64,000 bases of DNA, from NCBI RefSeq assembly GCF_001636695.1, contig NZ_LGEL01000025.1, forward strand, positions 1 through 64,000, given 5' to 3'. The notes beneath the pieces are model-generated. The model searched no databases. It worked only from the letters and a program-made list of their open reading frames with translations, and was not told the DNA's origin. Positions 17,982 to 27,633 of the stretch are shown here, piece after piece; the first letter of the stretch is position 1, and each line of letters opens with the position of its first letter. This DNA is from Pedobacter panaciterrae. GTDB lineage: Bacteria; Bacteroidota; Bacteroidia; Sphingobacteriales; Sphingobacteriaceae. Both the position numbers and the translations under genes were made by a program.

Positions 17982-19799
17982 TTACTGTTGATCCCACCAT
18001 ATTCTTCCTTTGGTATCCTGAGTTCCGGTACCATAAGAAGCGTCTTTACTGATCATGCCTTTAATTGCATTGTCGTAGTTTGTTCTGTTAGGCTCTGAAC
18101 CAGCGGTTAAAGTCAATGAGTTTCTGCGTGGAATAAGCAGGTTTTTATTTCCATCCCAAAGGCTCTCTAAGTATGCTATACCAGAACCGTCGCCTATTTT
18201 ACCGTTATTACCTGGTCTTACGTCTGTAAACTGAGGGTAGCCAGTACGTTTCCACATTGCCCATGCTTCATCAGGTTGCAGTAAGTAATTAACCCATGCC
18301 TGTGAATAAATACTCGGTAAACCTTTGTAGGTTAAGGATGAAGTAAAACTTCCAATGTTTATTGTAGAAGCGCCCGGTACATTGGTAGCTACAGCAAGTG
18401 CTTTATACTGATCGAAAGATGCCTGAATACCGGCAGTAAACCATGCCGAAGCAGATTTTCCTAGACCATTCCCACCTTTTTCGGCAATTTCGGCCATCAT
18501 AAAGCAGGTTTCTGCATAGGATAGATAGAATGATCTCATTTTTATTGTTGATCCATCCACGTATGTTTCGTCATCATGCATTAATGCACGTGAAGACCTG
18601 GCATCAAAACCTCCAAATCCTCCATTTTTAAGGAATAATCGGGTCTGGATTGCGGATAAATAACCTAATGTTTGAGTTCCACCTGTAATTGTGAATGTTT
18701 TAAACCTATCGGCTCCATAAGCACCATATGTAGGATCAATAGATGCAGGAAAGGTATGCTTACCCCAGAATCTTGGCTGGTTTTCTGGAAGTAACAGAGC
18801 AGCTTTTGCTGCAGCATCACCGTTAGTCTGAACGTTTCTGTAAGCAGAATAATTTGTGCCAAAATCATTTTGGCGAACCATGAAATTAATTCTAGGATCG
18901 TTGGTTGATTTTAAATATTCTACAAAAGGATATGCTGCATCATAACTAAACAGCAGGACATTGATGTCATCCACGTTATTGTTCCAGTCTCTCGTTTGAT
19001 AATATCCAAATGAACCATCTGTAGAGGAAATAACATTGCTGGCAAAGTTAGTAGCAATATCAGTAAGGACGGCAGCTAAGTTCCCTGCATCACGTTTTTC
19101 GTAGCGCTGGGCTATTTTTATACGTAATGTATTTGCAAATGCCAACCATTTCCCATAATCTCCATTGTAAAACAAATCCTGTGAAGTCATATCTACCTGC
19201 CCCGATGGAGCATTCTTTAATAGCGTTGCAGCATCTTTTAGTTTCTGGTCAAATACTTTGTACAGATTGTAATCGAAATCGTATACAGGAAGAGGAAATG
19301 ATGTTCCATCAAATGCCTGTGCATATGGCATTGCACCAAAAACATCTGCCACTTTCCATGCGCTATAGGTATCAACAATAGAGCAGATTGCTTTTAAACC
19401 CTGATATGTGGCCTGCTGAGCATCAGACATCTGATTTATTTTGTCCATAATGCGGTGCATATCTCTACCTGTGCTGGTGTAATAATCACCATAGTAGAAA
19501 AAGCCTGGGTTAGGGCCAGTTGTTTTGCCGGGATCCCAGTATGCAGAACCCATTCCTGCAGCATCTACTCCATCATTAGCCACATATTGCATGTACTTTA
19601 GAGTGGTGCCGTATTTTTGCGATGTACGGTCCCTACCGGTTAAAGTAAAATCTACTGTTGCACCTGTAAATAAAAATTCAGGACCAACATCGTTTAGTTT
19701 TTTAGGATTGGTGTTGGTATCAATCATTTCCTTTTTACATGATTGACCAAGTGCTGCAAGAGCAACTAATCCTATTATATATTTATTTATCGTTTTCAT
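17982..19799 (-). CDS. SusD/RagB-family nutrient-binding outer membrane lipoprotein
   Basis: Surface glycan-binding lipoprotein of 605 aa that caps its SusC channel. Lipobox ALGQSC with lipid-acceptor Cys21, followed by the mature region (KKEMIDTNTNPKKLNDV) typical of SusD-like type 2 proteins. Helical TPR-like segments around residues 110-160 and 440-500 (YAETCFMMAEIAEKGG) fit the family. The start codon is 17 nt after the susC stop, so the pair is co-transcribed and ends at the terminator 17918-17941. Ligand is not readable; the neighbouring GH29 and GH43 enzymes suggest a plant- or host-type glycan with fucose or pentose. Confidence 0.93.
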   Translation of the reverse strand: MKTINKYIIGLVALAALGQSCKKEMIDTNTNPKKLNDVGPEFLFTGATVDFTLTGRDRTSQKYGTTLKYMQYVANDGVDAAGMGSAYWDPGKTTGPNPGFFYYGDYYTSTGRDMHRIMDKINQMSDAQQATYQGLKAICSIVDTYSAWKVADVFGAMPYAQAFDGTSFPLPVYDFDYNLYKVFDQKLKDAATLLKNAPSGQVDMTSQDLFYNGDYGKWLAFANTLRIKIAQRYEKRDAGNLAAVLTDIATNFASNVISSTDGSFGYYQTRDWNNNVDDINVLLFSYDAAYPFVEYLKSTNDPRINFMVRQNDFGTNYSAYRNVQTNGDAAAKAALLLPENQPRFWGKHTFPASIDPTYGAYGADRFKTFTITGGTQTLGYLSAIQTRLFLKNGGFGGFDARSSRALMHDDETYVDGSTIKMRSFYLSYAETCFMMAEIAEKGGNGLGKSASAWFTAGIQASFDQYKALAVATNVPGASTINIGSFTSSLTYKGLPSIYSQAWVNYLLQPDEAWAMWKRTGYPQFTDVRPGNNGKIGDGSGIAYLESLWDGNKNLLIPRRNSLTLTAGSEPNRTNYDNAIKGMISKDASYGTGTQDTKGRIWWDQQ

Positions 19800-19816
19800 G
19801 TCTTTATGTTAAAGTA

Positions 19817-22800
19817 TTACAAGGTCAGGTTAAGGGATACAGCATAATTGCGGTAGAAAGGCACACCACCAGTAATATATGGTCTGAATGGATCGTTACT
19901 TTGAAGCGATTCCGGATTCTGATCAGCTTGAAGCGTTTTATACAAGTAACCGATGTTACGTGCAGAGAAGCTGATTCTTGCACCTCTAAGTTTTACTTTG
20001 TTTGCCAGAGCACCAGGCAATCTGTAGCCTAAGGTTATCTCACGTAACATTACCCATGAGTTTTTGGTAACAGAGCCGTTTGTGTTAATATTGGTTCCCC
20101 AGCCATAAAAGGTGTTATAGTATAAAGATGCTTTCCATGGTTCGACCAAACCTTCATCATAGGCTTGTCTGAAAGTTTTTCCAGCAATGCTTACACCCGG
20201 TTTAAGCGGACTCATTTGACCTTCATCAAATACTGCATTAGGAATTACTCCATCATATCTGGTTTGCCCTGTATAAGAGTCTGTACGTGCTACGCCACCA
20301 TGAGCCTGATCACGGAAATCCAGTGTTTGCTCCAATGTTCCCTGTCCCATTGCATAGCTGTAAGATTCTGAATATACGTCGCCGCCAAAGCGTCCGTCAA
20401 CCTGGGCGAACAAACTGAAATCTTTGTAACGTAGGGTACCATTGATACCGCCAACAAGATTAGGTTCTACCTTTCCGATTTTAATTTGAGGCTCAGGACC
20501 GCCATCATTTGTTACCAGGTTATAGTCCTGCATTCTGTATTTCAAATTGGGATTTGTGTTTTCCTGAATGCTGCCCACCTGAATTATTGGTAGTCCTGTT
20601 TTGCTGTCAACTTTTGCAGTTGCCCAGGTTTCGCCAGTTAACACACCAAAATCGCCTCCTTCGTAAGCATAAACATTGGCACCATCATAGCCACCGCTAA
20701 GTTCCCATGATTTAATTCCGTTTCCGAATGAGATGATCTTACTTTTGTTATGAGCCATATTAATCGAGAAATCTAATCCCCAATCTTTACTGCGAATAGG
20801 ATTGATGTTTACTAACAATTCAATACCCTTGTTTTGAATGTTTCCTGCATTGATAAATAGCTTATCGTGACCGGTTTCCATAACCGCGGGCAGGTTAAGT
20901 AATTGGTTAATGGTGTTGGTTTTATACCATGTAAAGTCTACATTAATGAGGTCTTTTAAAACGCCGAAGTTAGTCCCAAATTCCCATGACCTTTGTCTTT
21001 GTGGTTTTAGGTTAAGATTTGGTTGAACGTTGGCATTAAATTCTGTAGCGATACCTACTGACTGACCATTTTGATTGAAAATGGAAGCTGGAGAATATCC
21101 GTTACCTGTAGAGTAGGCACCTGCTACACCTGCATTACCCACATAAGCCAACGAAGCCCTTAAGCGACCAGACGATAGCCAGTTGGGCATATTTTCTTTT
21201 AAATGGTCATAGAATGAGTAAGAAAGGTTAACAGAAGGATAGAAGACGGAGTTGTTATTTGCTCCGCCTACAATATCAGCAGGGTAGGTTAGGGTAGACA
21301 ACCAGTCATTACGTCCGGTTATTTCCAGGTTTAAGAACTCCTTGTAATTCAAGTTTAAAATACCGCCCAAACCTATAGTATAAAGTGATGGATATTGTGG
21401 ACCGGGAAGGTCATTTACCTTATAGAAGATGTTGTTTTGAGGATTATTAACCGAGTTGCCTAAAAAGAATTGATTAGGTACCGTTAAACCTCCATTTGTG
21501 CTTCCACCATAATTCTCTGATAAACGATTGCCATAAATTTCATTTAAAATTCTGAGATCTATGTTTAAGTCATTATTCATTGCTTTTTTAGTAGCATGGG
21601 CCATAAATAATAAGTTGTAGTCTGTAGTGTAATTGCCACTAGCAGAATAATAACCTCCTTTATTGTCCTTATCATTTCCGTAGTCTTTTTCCTCGTCAGA
21701 TATTTTCAGGTAATTTATGTTTGCCCTTCCTGAAAGGTCTAACCACGGCGTAACCTGTGCTTTTAACTGCGCATAAGCCAGCAATGAATTTTCGCTTCTT
21801 GTATAATTGTTTTTATCGAAGCGGGAAAAAGCATTTACTACACTGGAAAGGTTGCCAAAAGCACCTGGTTTTATTGAATTATCAGCATTACGATAGGTAC
21901 TATACCAGTCAGCAACATCTAAATTTCGGGGTAGATAGTAGGTGTTAAAAGCTAGATTTTGACCGCCTCCATAGAAATATCTACCTTGAGAGTAGTAATT
22001 GGAAGTTTTAGTGTTTGCATAAGAGATACCTATATCAGTAGAGAATACTTGATTAATGTCTCCGCCAACTTTAATATCGAATGCATTTCTTTTCAAACTA
22101 TTATTTGGGAGCATACCTTTGCTGGAGTTATTTGAATATGACAGACGATAGTTAAATTTGTCGCTGGCACCACTAATAGCTATGTTGTTGTTGATATAAT
22201 TACCATTTTGATAGAAGGTTTTCCAATTGTCAGGTTTTGCTGAGTAAGGAGCCATTCTTGAAGGATCATACATAACAGGATGCATACTGCCATCCATTGC
22301 CGGACCCCAGCTACCAACAGTTTGTGCTTGTGTGCCATCCGGAGCAAAATTTCCTTCTCTTGTTAATGCACTACCTTGTCCATAAGTATTTTGAAAAGCC
22401 AATGGACTTTTGTAAATGTCTTGTGTTTGATAAGTAGAATTAAATTCAATACCTAATCCGGCACCAGCTTTACCCTTTTTGGTAGTAATTACGATTGCTC
22501 CATTCAAACCACGAGAGCCATAAAGTGAAGTTGCTGCGGCGCCTTTTAATACTGTAATAGATTCGTAATCGTCAGGATTTAAGTTTTTTAACTGTGAGCC
22601 TCCGTCAGCATTATCTGCATCAGACAGGTTGTTGGTTAGTACGTTCCCGTCTATTACAAAAATTGGTTGATTATTTGCCTGTCCTGGCTGATTGCCTACT
22701 ACCTTTGCTCCTCTGATTTGGATAAAAGGTGAAGTTTGAACTCCGGCAGCACTCATCATATTTACGTTAACACCCGCAACTTTACCTTGCAGGGCAGCTA

Positions 22801-23230
22801 TTGGATTAACCGTATTGGTACGGTTAATTTCCTCTCCACTTATCTTAGTGGCCGCATAACCCAGGTTTTTGTCTAATTTTTGAATACCAAGTGCACCCTC
22901 AACAGTAACCTCTTGTAATGCTTTGCTGTCGGGTTCCATACTTACATTTATTGTTGAACCTGAGCCAACAACAACGTCTTTGATGATATACCCGATGTAG
23001 CTGAACTGTATGGTATTACCTTCTGTTGCCTGGATTGCATACTTTCCTTCTGCATTTGTACTTGTTGCTGCCTTGGTATTTTTTACGATAACGCTTACTG
23101 AGGGTAAGGGTACACCGCTTTCGTCTTTTACTGTACCGGTTATGGTACGGCCGGCCTGGGCATAGAGTCCTATGCTCCAGAATAACATGATCATACTTGA
23201 CAATGTTATTTTTAGTAGTAGTTTATTCAT
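19817..23230 (-). CDS. SusC/RagA-family TonB-linked outer membrane transporter
   Basis: Outer-membrane TonB-dependent channel of 1137 aa importing oligosaccharides with its SusD partner. Signal peptide ending at YAQAG (near residue 26), a carboxypeptidase-like beta-sandwich (TITGTVKDESGVPLPSVSV), a conserved ALQEVTVEGALGIQK region, a plug domain with SLYGSRGLNGAIVITTKKG, then the 22-strand barrel ending in AVSLNLTL. Length and order match full family members. It follows a ROK regulator on the same strand, with a 23-bp palindrome in the 104-nt gap. Confidence 0.96.
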   Translation of the reverse strand: MNKLLLKITLSSMIMLFWSIGLYAQAGRTITGTVKDESGVPLPSVSVIVKNTKAATSTNAEGKYAIQATEGNTIQFSYIGYIIKDVVVGSGSTINVSMEPDSKALQEVTVEGALGIQKLDKNLGYAATKISGEEINRTNTVNPIAALQGKVAGVNVNMMSAAGVQTSPFIQIRGAKVVGNQPGQANNQPIFVIDGNVLTNNLSDADNADGGSQLKNLNPDDYESITVLKGAAATSLYGSRGLNGAIVITTKKGKAGAGLGIEFNSTYQTQDIYKSPLAFQNTYGQGSALTREGNFAPDGTQAQTVGSWGPAMDGSMHPVMYDPSRMAPYSAKPDNWKTFYQNGNYINNNIAISGASDKFNYRLSYSNNSSKGMLPNNSLKRNAFDIKVGGDINQVFSTDIGISYANTKTSNYYSQGRYFYGGGQNLAFNTYYLPRNLDVADWYSTYRNADNSIKPGAFGNLSSVVNAFSRFDKNNYTRSENSLLAYAQLKAQVTPWLDLSGRANINYLKISDEEKDYGNDKDNKGGYYSASGNYTTDYNLLFMAHATKKAMNNDLNIDLRILNEIYGNRLSENYGGSTNGGLTVPNQFFLGNSVNNPQNNIFYKVNDLPGPQYPSLYTIGLGGILNLNYKEFLNLEITGRNDWLSTLTYPADIVGGANNNSVFYPSVNLSYSFYDHLKENMPNWLSSGRLRASLAYVGNAGVAGAYSTGNGYSPASIFNQNGQSVGIATEFNANVQPNLNLKPQRQRSWEFGTNFGVLKDLINVDFTWYKTNTINQLLNLPAVMETGHDKLFINAGNIQNKGIELLVNINPIRSKDWGLDFSINMAHNKSKIISFGNGIKSWELSGGYDGANVYAYEGGDFGVLTGETWATAKVDSKTGLPIIQVGSIQENTNPNLKYRMQDYNLVTNDGGPEPQIKIGKVEPNLVGGINGTLRYKDFSLFAQVDGRFGGDVYSESYSYAMGQGTLEQTLDFRDQAHGGVARTDSYTGQTRYDGVIPNAVFDEGQMSPLKPGVSIAGKTFRQAYDEGLVEPWKASLYYNTFYGWGTNINTNGSVTKNSWVMLREITLGYRLPGALANKVKLRGARISFSARNIGYLYKTLQADQNPESLQSNDPFRPYITGGVPFYRNYAVSLNLTL

Positions 23231-23270
23231 AATTTAGTTATAAGTTTAATTGAATAGTTAGGTTGTTATA

Positions 23271-23293
23271 ATTATTTTGTCAGACAAAATAAT
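23271..23293. promoter_or_regulatory. Perfect 23-bp palindrome ahead of susC, candidate ROK operator
   Basis: ATTATTTTGTC (23271-23281), a central A, and its exact complement GACAAAATAAT (23283-23293), lying 41 nt upstream of the susC ATG and 42 nt past the ROK stop. The TTATTTTG...CAAAATAA form resembles operators of the ROK proteins NagC and Mlc. The adjacent gene encodes a ROK protein, so it is the likely binder. It is the only perfect palindrome of this size I found in the window outside the hairpin repeats and terminators. Confidence 0.6.
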
Positions 23294-23334
23294 TTTGATG
23301 TCGGTTTTTTTGATTTTATTTCCCCATATGCTTC

Positions 23335-24525
23335 TTAATTAAATGTGCTATGTTCTATTACAAGGTTTGCAGCTCCGACTAATTCCGCTTCGTGAGCGAT
23401 GTCAGAAATTTCGATCGAAGTACATTCGGCGATGCGGGGTATGCAGAACTCATTAATAGCTTGTTGTATTGAGGGGATGAACATTTTTCCTGCAATTGCG
23501 CCTCTGCCGCTTAGTATAATTTTTTCAGGGTTGATGATATGAATTAAAGTTGCTATTCCTTTTCCCATTTGAAAAGCAGACTCGGATAGGATTGACACGG
23601 CAAGTGGGTCGCCCAGGCGCGCAGCTTCTAAGAAATGATCACCAGGATGCCTGGTATTATCTTCAAACATTTTTCTCATACTTGATTCTGCTCCAGCCTC
23701 TATTTTTGAGATAGCCCTTGCTGTCATTACAAGTAATGAAGTTTCAACTTCAAGGCATCCTCTTTTGCCACAAGAGCATAAATTGTTACTATGGGATAAG
23801 GGTATATGACTAAACTCTCCGGCAAAACCACTATGGCCCCTAAAGATCTGCCCATTTATGATCATGCCTAAGCCAGTTCCCCATCCTACGTTAATGACCA
23901 TTGCATCCTGTTTTCCTTTAGCTTTGCCAAGCTTTAATTCGGCTAATGCAATTAAGCTGGAGTCGTTGTCTATATAAGTAGGTAGGTCTAGCTGCTCGGA
24001 AAGGTAATCTCGTAAATTGCCACCACTGCTTATGGGGAAAAAGGAATAGTTTACACCAGTTTCAATGTTCACAAAACCTGGCATTCCAATGCCTATACCC
24101 AGGATCTGATCTTTGCTGAGCCCTGAATTGGTGATGTTTTTTTTAATAAAGCAAATTAGTTTATCAAGAGCCTGATGATCTGCTGAACTGTCGATTGCTA
24201 TAGATTGATGTGGCCAGAAAGCTTTTCTGCCCAGGTCATAGATTACCAGTCTGGTTACCATCTGATCTATTGCAACTGAAATTATATAGCGCTGTTTATC
24301 GGAATTAAGGAGGTATAGTAAGGGGCGTCTTCCGCCGCTTGATGGGGCCAAACCCTCATCAATAATATAGCCCTCAGCAATGAGTTCGTTCACAACGGCT
24401 GTGACTAAAGGCAAACTTTTTAAGGTTAACCTGCTTAGCTCACTTAATGAGAGAGGAGAATTAAAGTATAATTGTTTTAAAATTTCTTTCCTAAGGAGTT
24501 CACCTTTTTTAACAACTACAGACAT
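23335..24525 (-). CDS. ROK-family transcriptional regulator (NagC/XylR type), paralogue 1
   Basis: 396 aa with an N-terminal winged helix (LSLSELSRLTLKSLPLVTAVVNEL, residues about 26-50; quoted parts only) and a ROK sugar-kinase-like domain. Visible motifs: GIGIGMPGFV, DNDSSLIALAEL, GWGTGLGM phosphate loop, GEFSHIP, and the zinc site CSCGKRGCLE. The catalytic-type Asp is present, so sugar kinase activity is not excluded, but the DNA-binding domain indicates regulation by a sugar ligand. It lies at the head of the susC-susD unit with its own promoter. Closely similar to the ROK gene at 40719, including the KSLPxVTxVxNEL recognition helix. Confidence 0.92.
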   Translation of the reverse strand: MSVVVKKGELLRKEILKQLYFNSPLSLSELSRLTLKSLPLVTAVVNELIAEGYIIDEGLAPSSGGRRPLLYLLNSDKQRYIISVAIDQMVTRLVIYDLGRKAFWPHQSIAIDSSADHQALDKLICFIKKNITNSGLSKDQILGIGIGMPGFVNIETGVNYSFFPISSGGNLRDYLSEQLDLPTYIDNDSSLIALAELKLGKAKGKQDAMVINVGWGTGLGMIINGQIFRGHSGFAGEFSHIPLSHSNNLCSCGKRGCLEVETSLLVMTARAISKIEAGAESSMRKMFEDNTRHPGDHFLEAARLGDPLAVSILSESAFQMGKGIATLIHIINPEKIILSGRGAIAGKMFIPSIQQAINEFCIPRIAECTSIEISDIAHEAELVGAANLVIEHSTFN

Positions 24526-24544
24526 ATTTGGCAGATTATTAAGT

Positions 24545-24576
24545 CAAACTTAATAAATTAGAAATAAGAAATCAAA
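24545..24576 (-). promoter_or_regulatory. Promoter of the first ROK-susC-susD unit
   Basis: Minus strand: TTTG (24573-24576), 20-nt spacer, TAAGTTTG (24545-24552); all conserved bases match. Start would be near 24538, about 13 nt ahead of the ROK ATG at 24525. Confidence 0.65.
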
Positions 24577-24741
24577 TCTTTTTATTTTTTTTAAAAAGAT
24601 TAATGTGTTCTTGGAATAACTTAAAAACCAAATTGTTAAGTGCTGATACTAAAAAAATGTTTTAGCACTGTTCATTGAATAATGAAAAAAAGAATGGGAA
24701 AGGGATAAAAAGAAGTATTGTTTTGATTATTAGGACTTAAA

Positions 24742-24777
24742 ATCAATTCCAGATGTTTAAAATCATCTGGAATTGAT
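24742..24777 (-). terminator. Hairpin terminator after the GH43 gene
   Basis: Perfect 14-bp stem, ATCAATTCCAGATG (24742-24755) with 24764-24777, 8-nt loop, followed on the minus strand by a short TTTT. It begins 11 nt after the GH43 stop and separates it from the ROK unit. Confidence 0.65.
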
Positions 24778-24787
24778 GGGATACTTT

Positions 24788-26323
24788 TTAGCTTTTACTA
24801 TCTAAATAAGTAAGTTCAAATGATGAGAATCGTGCTTCCTCTGTAGGATTGCCTTTGAAATTTAGCCCTGGTCTAGGGCTTCTGTCCCATTGGGGTAGAA
24901 AATCTATTGAATATGCTTTGTCACCTGCAGATAGTTCCTTCCAGGCTTCGGATTTTTGTCTCCAGTAAATACGGGTTGTAAGGTCAGGTTTTACAACCAT
25001 CTTTAGTTCAACAGGTATACCAGGATTGTCGAGAGTGGATGCACTTAGAAGAGTTTCCTTATTATCTTTTACTACCCAGAACTGGACTTTATTACCCGCT
25101 GTACCAACACCTATTGCCGCATTTGCATCACCGTAAATTACAAGCCCTTTTAAAGCATTGTTGTTATTAACAACAGTGGTAGTCATTTCATAATTTAAAT
25201 GATATGGCCGAATAGTTAACGCAATGCCGGTATTGTTTTCTTTTTTAATGGCACCCGACAAATGTAAGTTCCCTTTTTGCTGTGTTATTTTAGGACTTGA
25301 GTTTCTGAAGTCCCACTGCCAATCCAGGGATGGCATTTTTCCAGAGAAATTAGCTACAAAATTATTGATAGACGGTTTAGTTGGCGCAGCTGATAATTCT
25401 TTAAACTCAGGCCATTCATTTTTCTCCGGCCATGTAAGTTCAGCAAGCATACCTTGACGTCCGGTGAATACACTGCTCGCTTTGTTGTAAGCATGATAGA
25501 TATAGTAAAACTTTCCTTCTGGACTGTTTACAAATGTGCCATGACCTGAGCATTTCCACCATTCATTTTCATTCAAAAGAGGATTCTTTGTATGATCTTC
25601 ATATGGCCCTTCAAAGGTTTTAGATCTGGCAACTCTAACATTGTAATCGCATTTACTGCCACAGCAATTTCCAACCGAGTAGAACATGTAGTAATAATCG
25701 TCTTTTTTAAGAATACTCTGTCCTTCAAGACCAATGCCTTTATCATCTTTCATCATTGTAAATGCCTTGCCAACTAGAGTTAAGCCATCATTAGCTAGTT
25801 TACTGCCAAGTATTTCTATTGGCCGACCATCTAAGCCATACGCTTTCCAGGTTATGTATAGCTGGCCATTGTCGTTGAAAACGAAAGCGTCTATAGCTTC
25901 TTTGCCATACTCAATAATAATCCCGTGGTCTTTGAAATCTCTATCGGGATATTTGGAAGTAGCAACACCGATACAAGATATCCCATCTTTTTTACGTCTG
26001 GCGGTATAGTAAATAAAATAGGTTTTGTTGTGGTAGTAATACTCAGGTGCCCAGAAAGAAGCATTTGCCCATTCAGGGGTTTGTTTAAATACATATCCTG
26101 TTTGTTTCCAGTTTTTTAAATCTGTGGATTTAAACATGGGGAAATGAGGAGCCCATTCGGAAGAGGTACCGACGGCATAGTATTCATTCCCTTTTCTGAT
26201 AATTGAGGGGTCGGCAAAATCTCCTGGAATAACGGCTGTTATTTCCTGGGCAAATAAAGGCTGTGCTATTGCTGTAAATTGCACCACAGCTAAAAAAAGC
26301 AAGTATTTAAAAAGTAATCTCAT
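24788..26323 (-). CDS. GH43-family glycoside hydrolase with C-terminal beta-sandwich
   Basis: Exported enzyme of 511 aa, probably an arabinofuranosidase or xylosidase. A signal peptide ends near LFAQ (residue 26). The five-bladed propeller carries the three GH43 acids: Asp in GDFADPSI (base), Asp in EAIDAFVF (modulator) and Glu in GIGLEGQS (acid). Residues about 315-505 form a lectin-like sandwich (LDWQWDFRN...) found in many GH43 members. ATG at 26323 is used; the reading from 26332 starts with TTG. It is upstream of the ROK unit on the same strand but separated by a hairpin terminator and a new promoter. Confidence 0.92.
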   Translation of the reverse strand: MRLLFKYLLFLAVVQFTAIAQPLFAQEITAVIPGDFADPSIIRKGNEYYAVGTSSEWAPHFPMFKSTDLKNWKQTGYVFKQTPEWANASFWAPEYYYHNKTYFIYYTARRKKDGISCIGVATSKYPDRDFKDHGIIIEYGKEAIDAFVFNDNGQLYITWKAYGLDGRPIEILGSKLANDGLTLVGKAFTMMKDDKGIGLEGQSILKKDDYYYMFYSVGNCCGSKCDYNVRVARSKTFEGPYEDHTKNPLLNENEWWKCSGHGTFVNSPEGKFYYIYHAYNKASSVFTGRQGMLAELTWPEKNEWPEFKELSAAPTKPSINNFVANFSGKMPSLDWQWDFRNSSPKITQQKGNLHLSGAIKKENNTGIALTIRPYHLNYEMTTTVVNNNNALKGLVIYGDANAAIGVGTAGNKVQFWVVKDNKETLLSASTLDNPGIPVELKMVVKPDLTTRIYWRQKSEAWKELSAGDKAYSIDFLPQWDRSPRPGLNFKGNPTEEARFSSFELTYLDSKS

Positions 26324-26397
26324 AACCTGCAAGATAGAATTTTACCTTAATTTTTTAATGGTTTATTATGCGTACATTGTCAGTTAATTGAAAAATC

Positions 26398-26637
26398 ATG
26401 GAAATTAAAGAGTTAACTGAATCATTAGAGGTTGCAAAGACCAATTTGGCTGATCAGCAACGTAACTTGAAACAAGTTCAAAATCTTGTTGATGATCTGG
26501 AGAAGGAAACTCAGACATTTGAAATAAAGCTTGAAATATCTGATCTGAAAAAAGATGTTAACAAGCAATCAATACTCATCGAGGAGCGGGGAAAAGAAAT
26601 ATTTGATCTTGAGGCAAGCATTGCACTTGCAAAGTAG
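26398..26637 (+). CDS. Small coiled-coil protein of unknown function
   Basis: A 79-residue, highly charged protein with heptad-like spacing of leucine, isoleucine and valine over its whole length (ELTESLEVAKTNL, VDDLEKE, ISDLKKDV, IFDLEASI), so probably one long coiled coil. No signal peptide or membrane segment. I recognise no family. It is divergent from the GH43 gene (74 bp gap) and followed by a hairpin repeat. The real-gene call rests on a good ATG, codon use like the neighbours, and clean heptads. Confidence 0.6.
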   Translation: MEIKELTESLEVAKTNLADQQRNLKQVQNLVDDLEKETQTFEIKLEISDLKKDVNKQSILIEERGKEIFDLEASIALAK

Positions 26638-26712
26638 AACGAATTAATTTAAGCTTTATATTCACAATATTCACAACTGTGCATTTTATACTGAAGCAAG
26701 TTCAGCACACCT

Positions 26713-26820
26713 CGTCATCTCGAAAGAAGAGAGAGATCTCTTGAACTATGTTGCTCACAGAGATAGTTGTCTGATCATTAATGTCTAAACAAGGGATCTC
26801 TCTCTTCTTTCGAGATGACG
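26713..26820. repeat. Dispersed hairpin repeat, copy 2
   Basis: Left arm 26713-26743 and right arm 26790-26820, 31 bp with one mismatch, 46-nt loop. Ends match the other copies (CGTCATCTCGA outer, GAGAGATCTCTTG inner), but the middle is AAGAAGA instead of CGATAG, changed in both arms. It separates the convergent genes ending at 26637 and 26920. Confidence 0.9.
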
Positions 26821-26822
26821 GG

Positions 26823-26873
26823 GTGTACGGTATGACGAAGTGTACGGTATGACCAAGTGTATGGAATAGCGAG
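26823..26873. repeat. 17-bp tandem repeat, three units, beside hairpin copy 2
   Basis: Units at 26823, 26840 and 26857. The first two differ by one base (GTGTACGGTATGACGAA / ...CCAA); the third is degenerate (GTGTATGGAATAGCGAG). The unit resembles the hairpin end (GATGACGGGGTGTACGG). Confidence 0.75.
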
Positions 26874-26919
26874 GTTTGCTGGCTGATGGTGTGTACGGGG
26901 ATGACAGCTTGTGCTATTG

Positions 26920-27633
26920 TTAAGAACCGTATACTATTCTTGCGGAGTCAAACCTTTTGTCGTACCTGAATATATCATAGATTAAACGGGCTAGTATGAC
27001 CTTGATTTCCAAAGCATCTTTAAACTCATCAAAATGATACTGATATACCCATTGTTCGTCTTTGAGACTGAATCCCAAAGCTTTGATTTCTTTGCCGCCT
27101 CTAAATACCCATTCATAGTGATCATGATCAGGGTCTTTATCATAAAGCAATGTAATTTCAATGATGCGATCTTTTAATGTAAATCTGGCAAATATATCAG
27201 GTCTGGATTTAAAATATAGTTTGAAACCACTCAATACCCCTTTAACCAAGTCGAATAACGCGTCATCAATCTCTTGACTATCGTATGTCTGACTAGTAGC
27301 AGCACGCTGCCATTCAAGGATTTTATTTTCTCCCTCCTGAAGCTGTTTTGTAAAAAAATCTCCTCCTAAGAGGTCAAAATATTTTTTATATTTTTCACTG
27401 GCTAACATTTTAGTCATATTTCTAGTTTTAGACTTTTCTTCCGAAATGAGCCTGTGAAACGGATGCTGCATGTTTTTAAGAACATCGAGCGTTTTATTGA
27501 TTTTTCTTAAGGCTTTGTTATGATAATGAGCATAGATATATTCTTCCTCCTCAACGTACTCCGAAATCTGTTTTTCAAGTTCCGCTTTCTCTATTTCATA
27601 GGCTTCAATTAATTCTTCAAGATCTGATTTCAT
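26920..27633 (-). CDS. Uncharacterised protein with N-terminal coiled coil
   Basis: 237 aa, cytoplasmic by composition. Residues 1-40 are a Glu-rich coiled coil (LEELIEAYEIEKAELEKQI), then helical sequence to about 110. A C-terminal half is beta-rich (FKLYFKSRPDIFARFTLKDR; YEWVFRGGKEIKALGF) and ends with LARLIYDIFRYDKRF. I do not recognise a family. It is convergent to the small coiled-coil gene, with hairpin copy 2 between them. Codon use looks like its neighbours. No function is proposed. Confidence 0.7.
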   Translation of the reverse strand: MKSDLEELIEAYEIEKAELEKQISEYVEEEEYIYAHYHNKALRKINKTLDVLKNMQHPFHRLISEEKSKTRNMTKMLASEKYKKYFDLLGGDFFTKQLQEGENKILEWQRAATSQTYDSQEIDDALFDLVKGVLSGFKLYFKSRPDIFARFTLKDRIIEITLLYDKDPDHDHYEWVFRGGKEIKALGFSLKDEQWVYQYHFDEFKDALEIKVILARLIYDIFRYDKRFDSARIVYGS

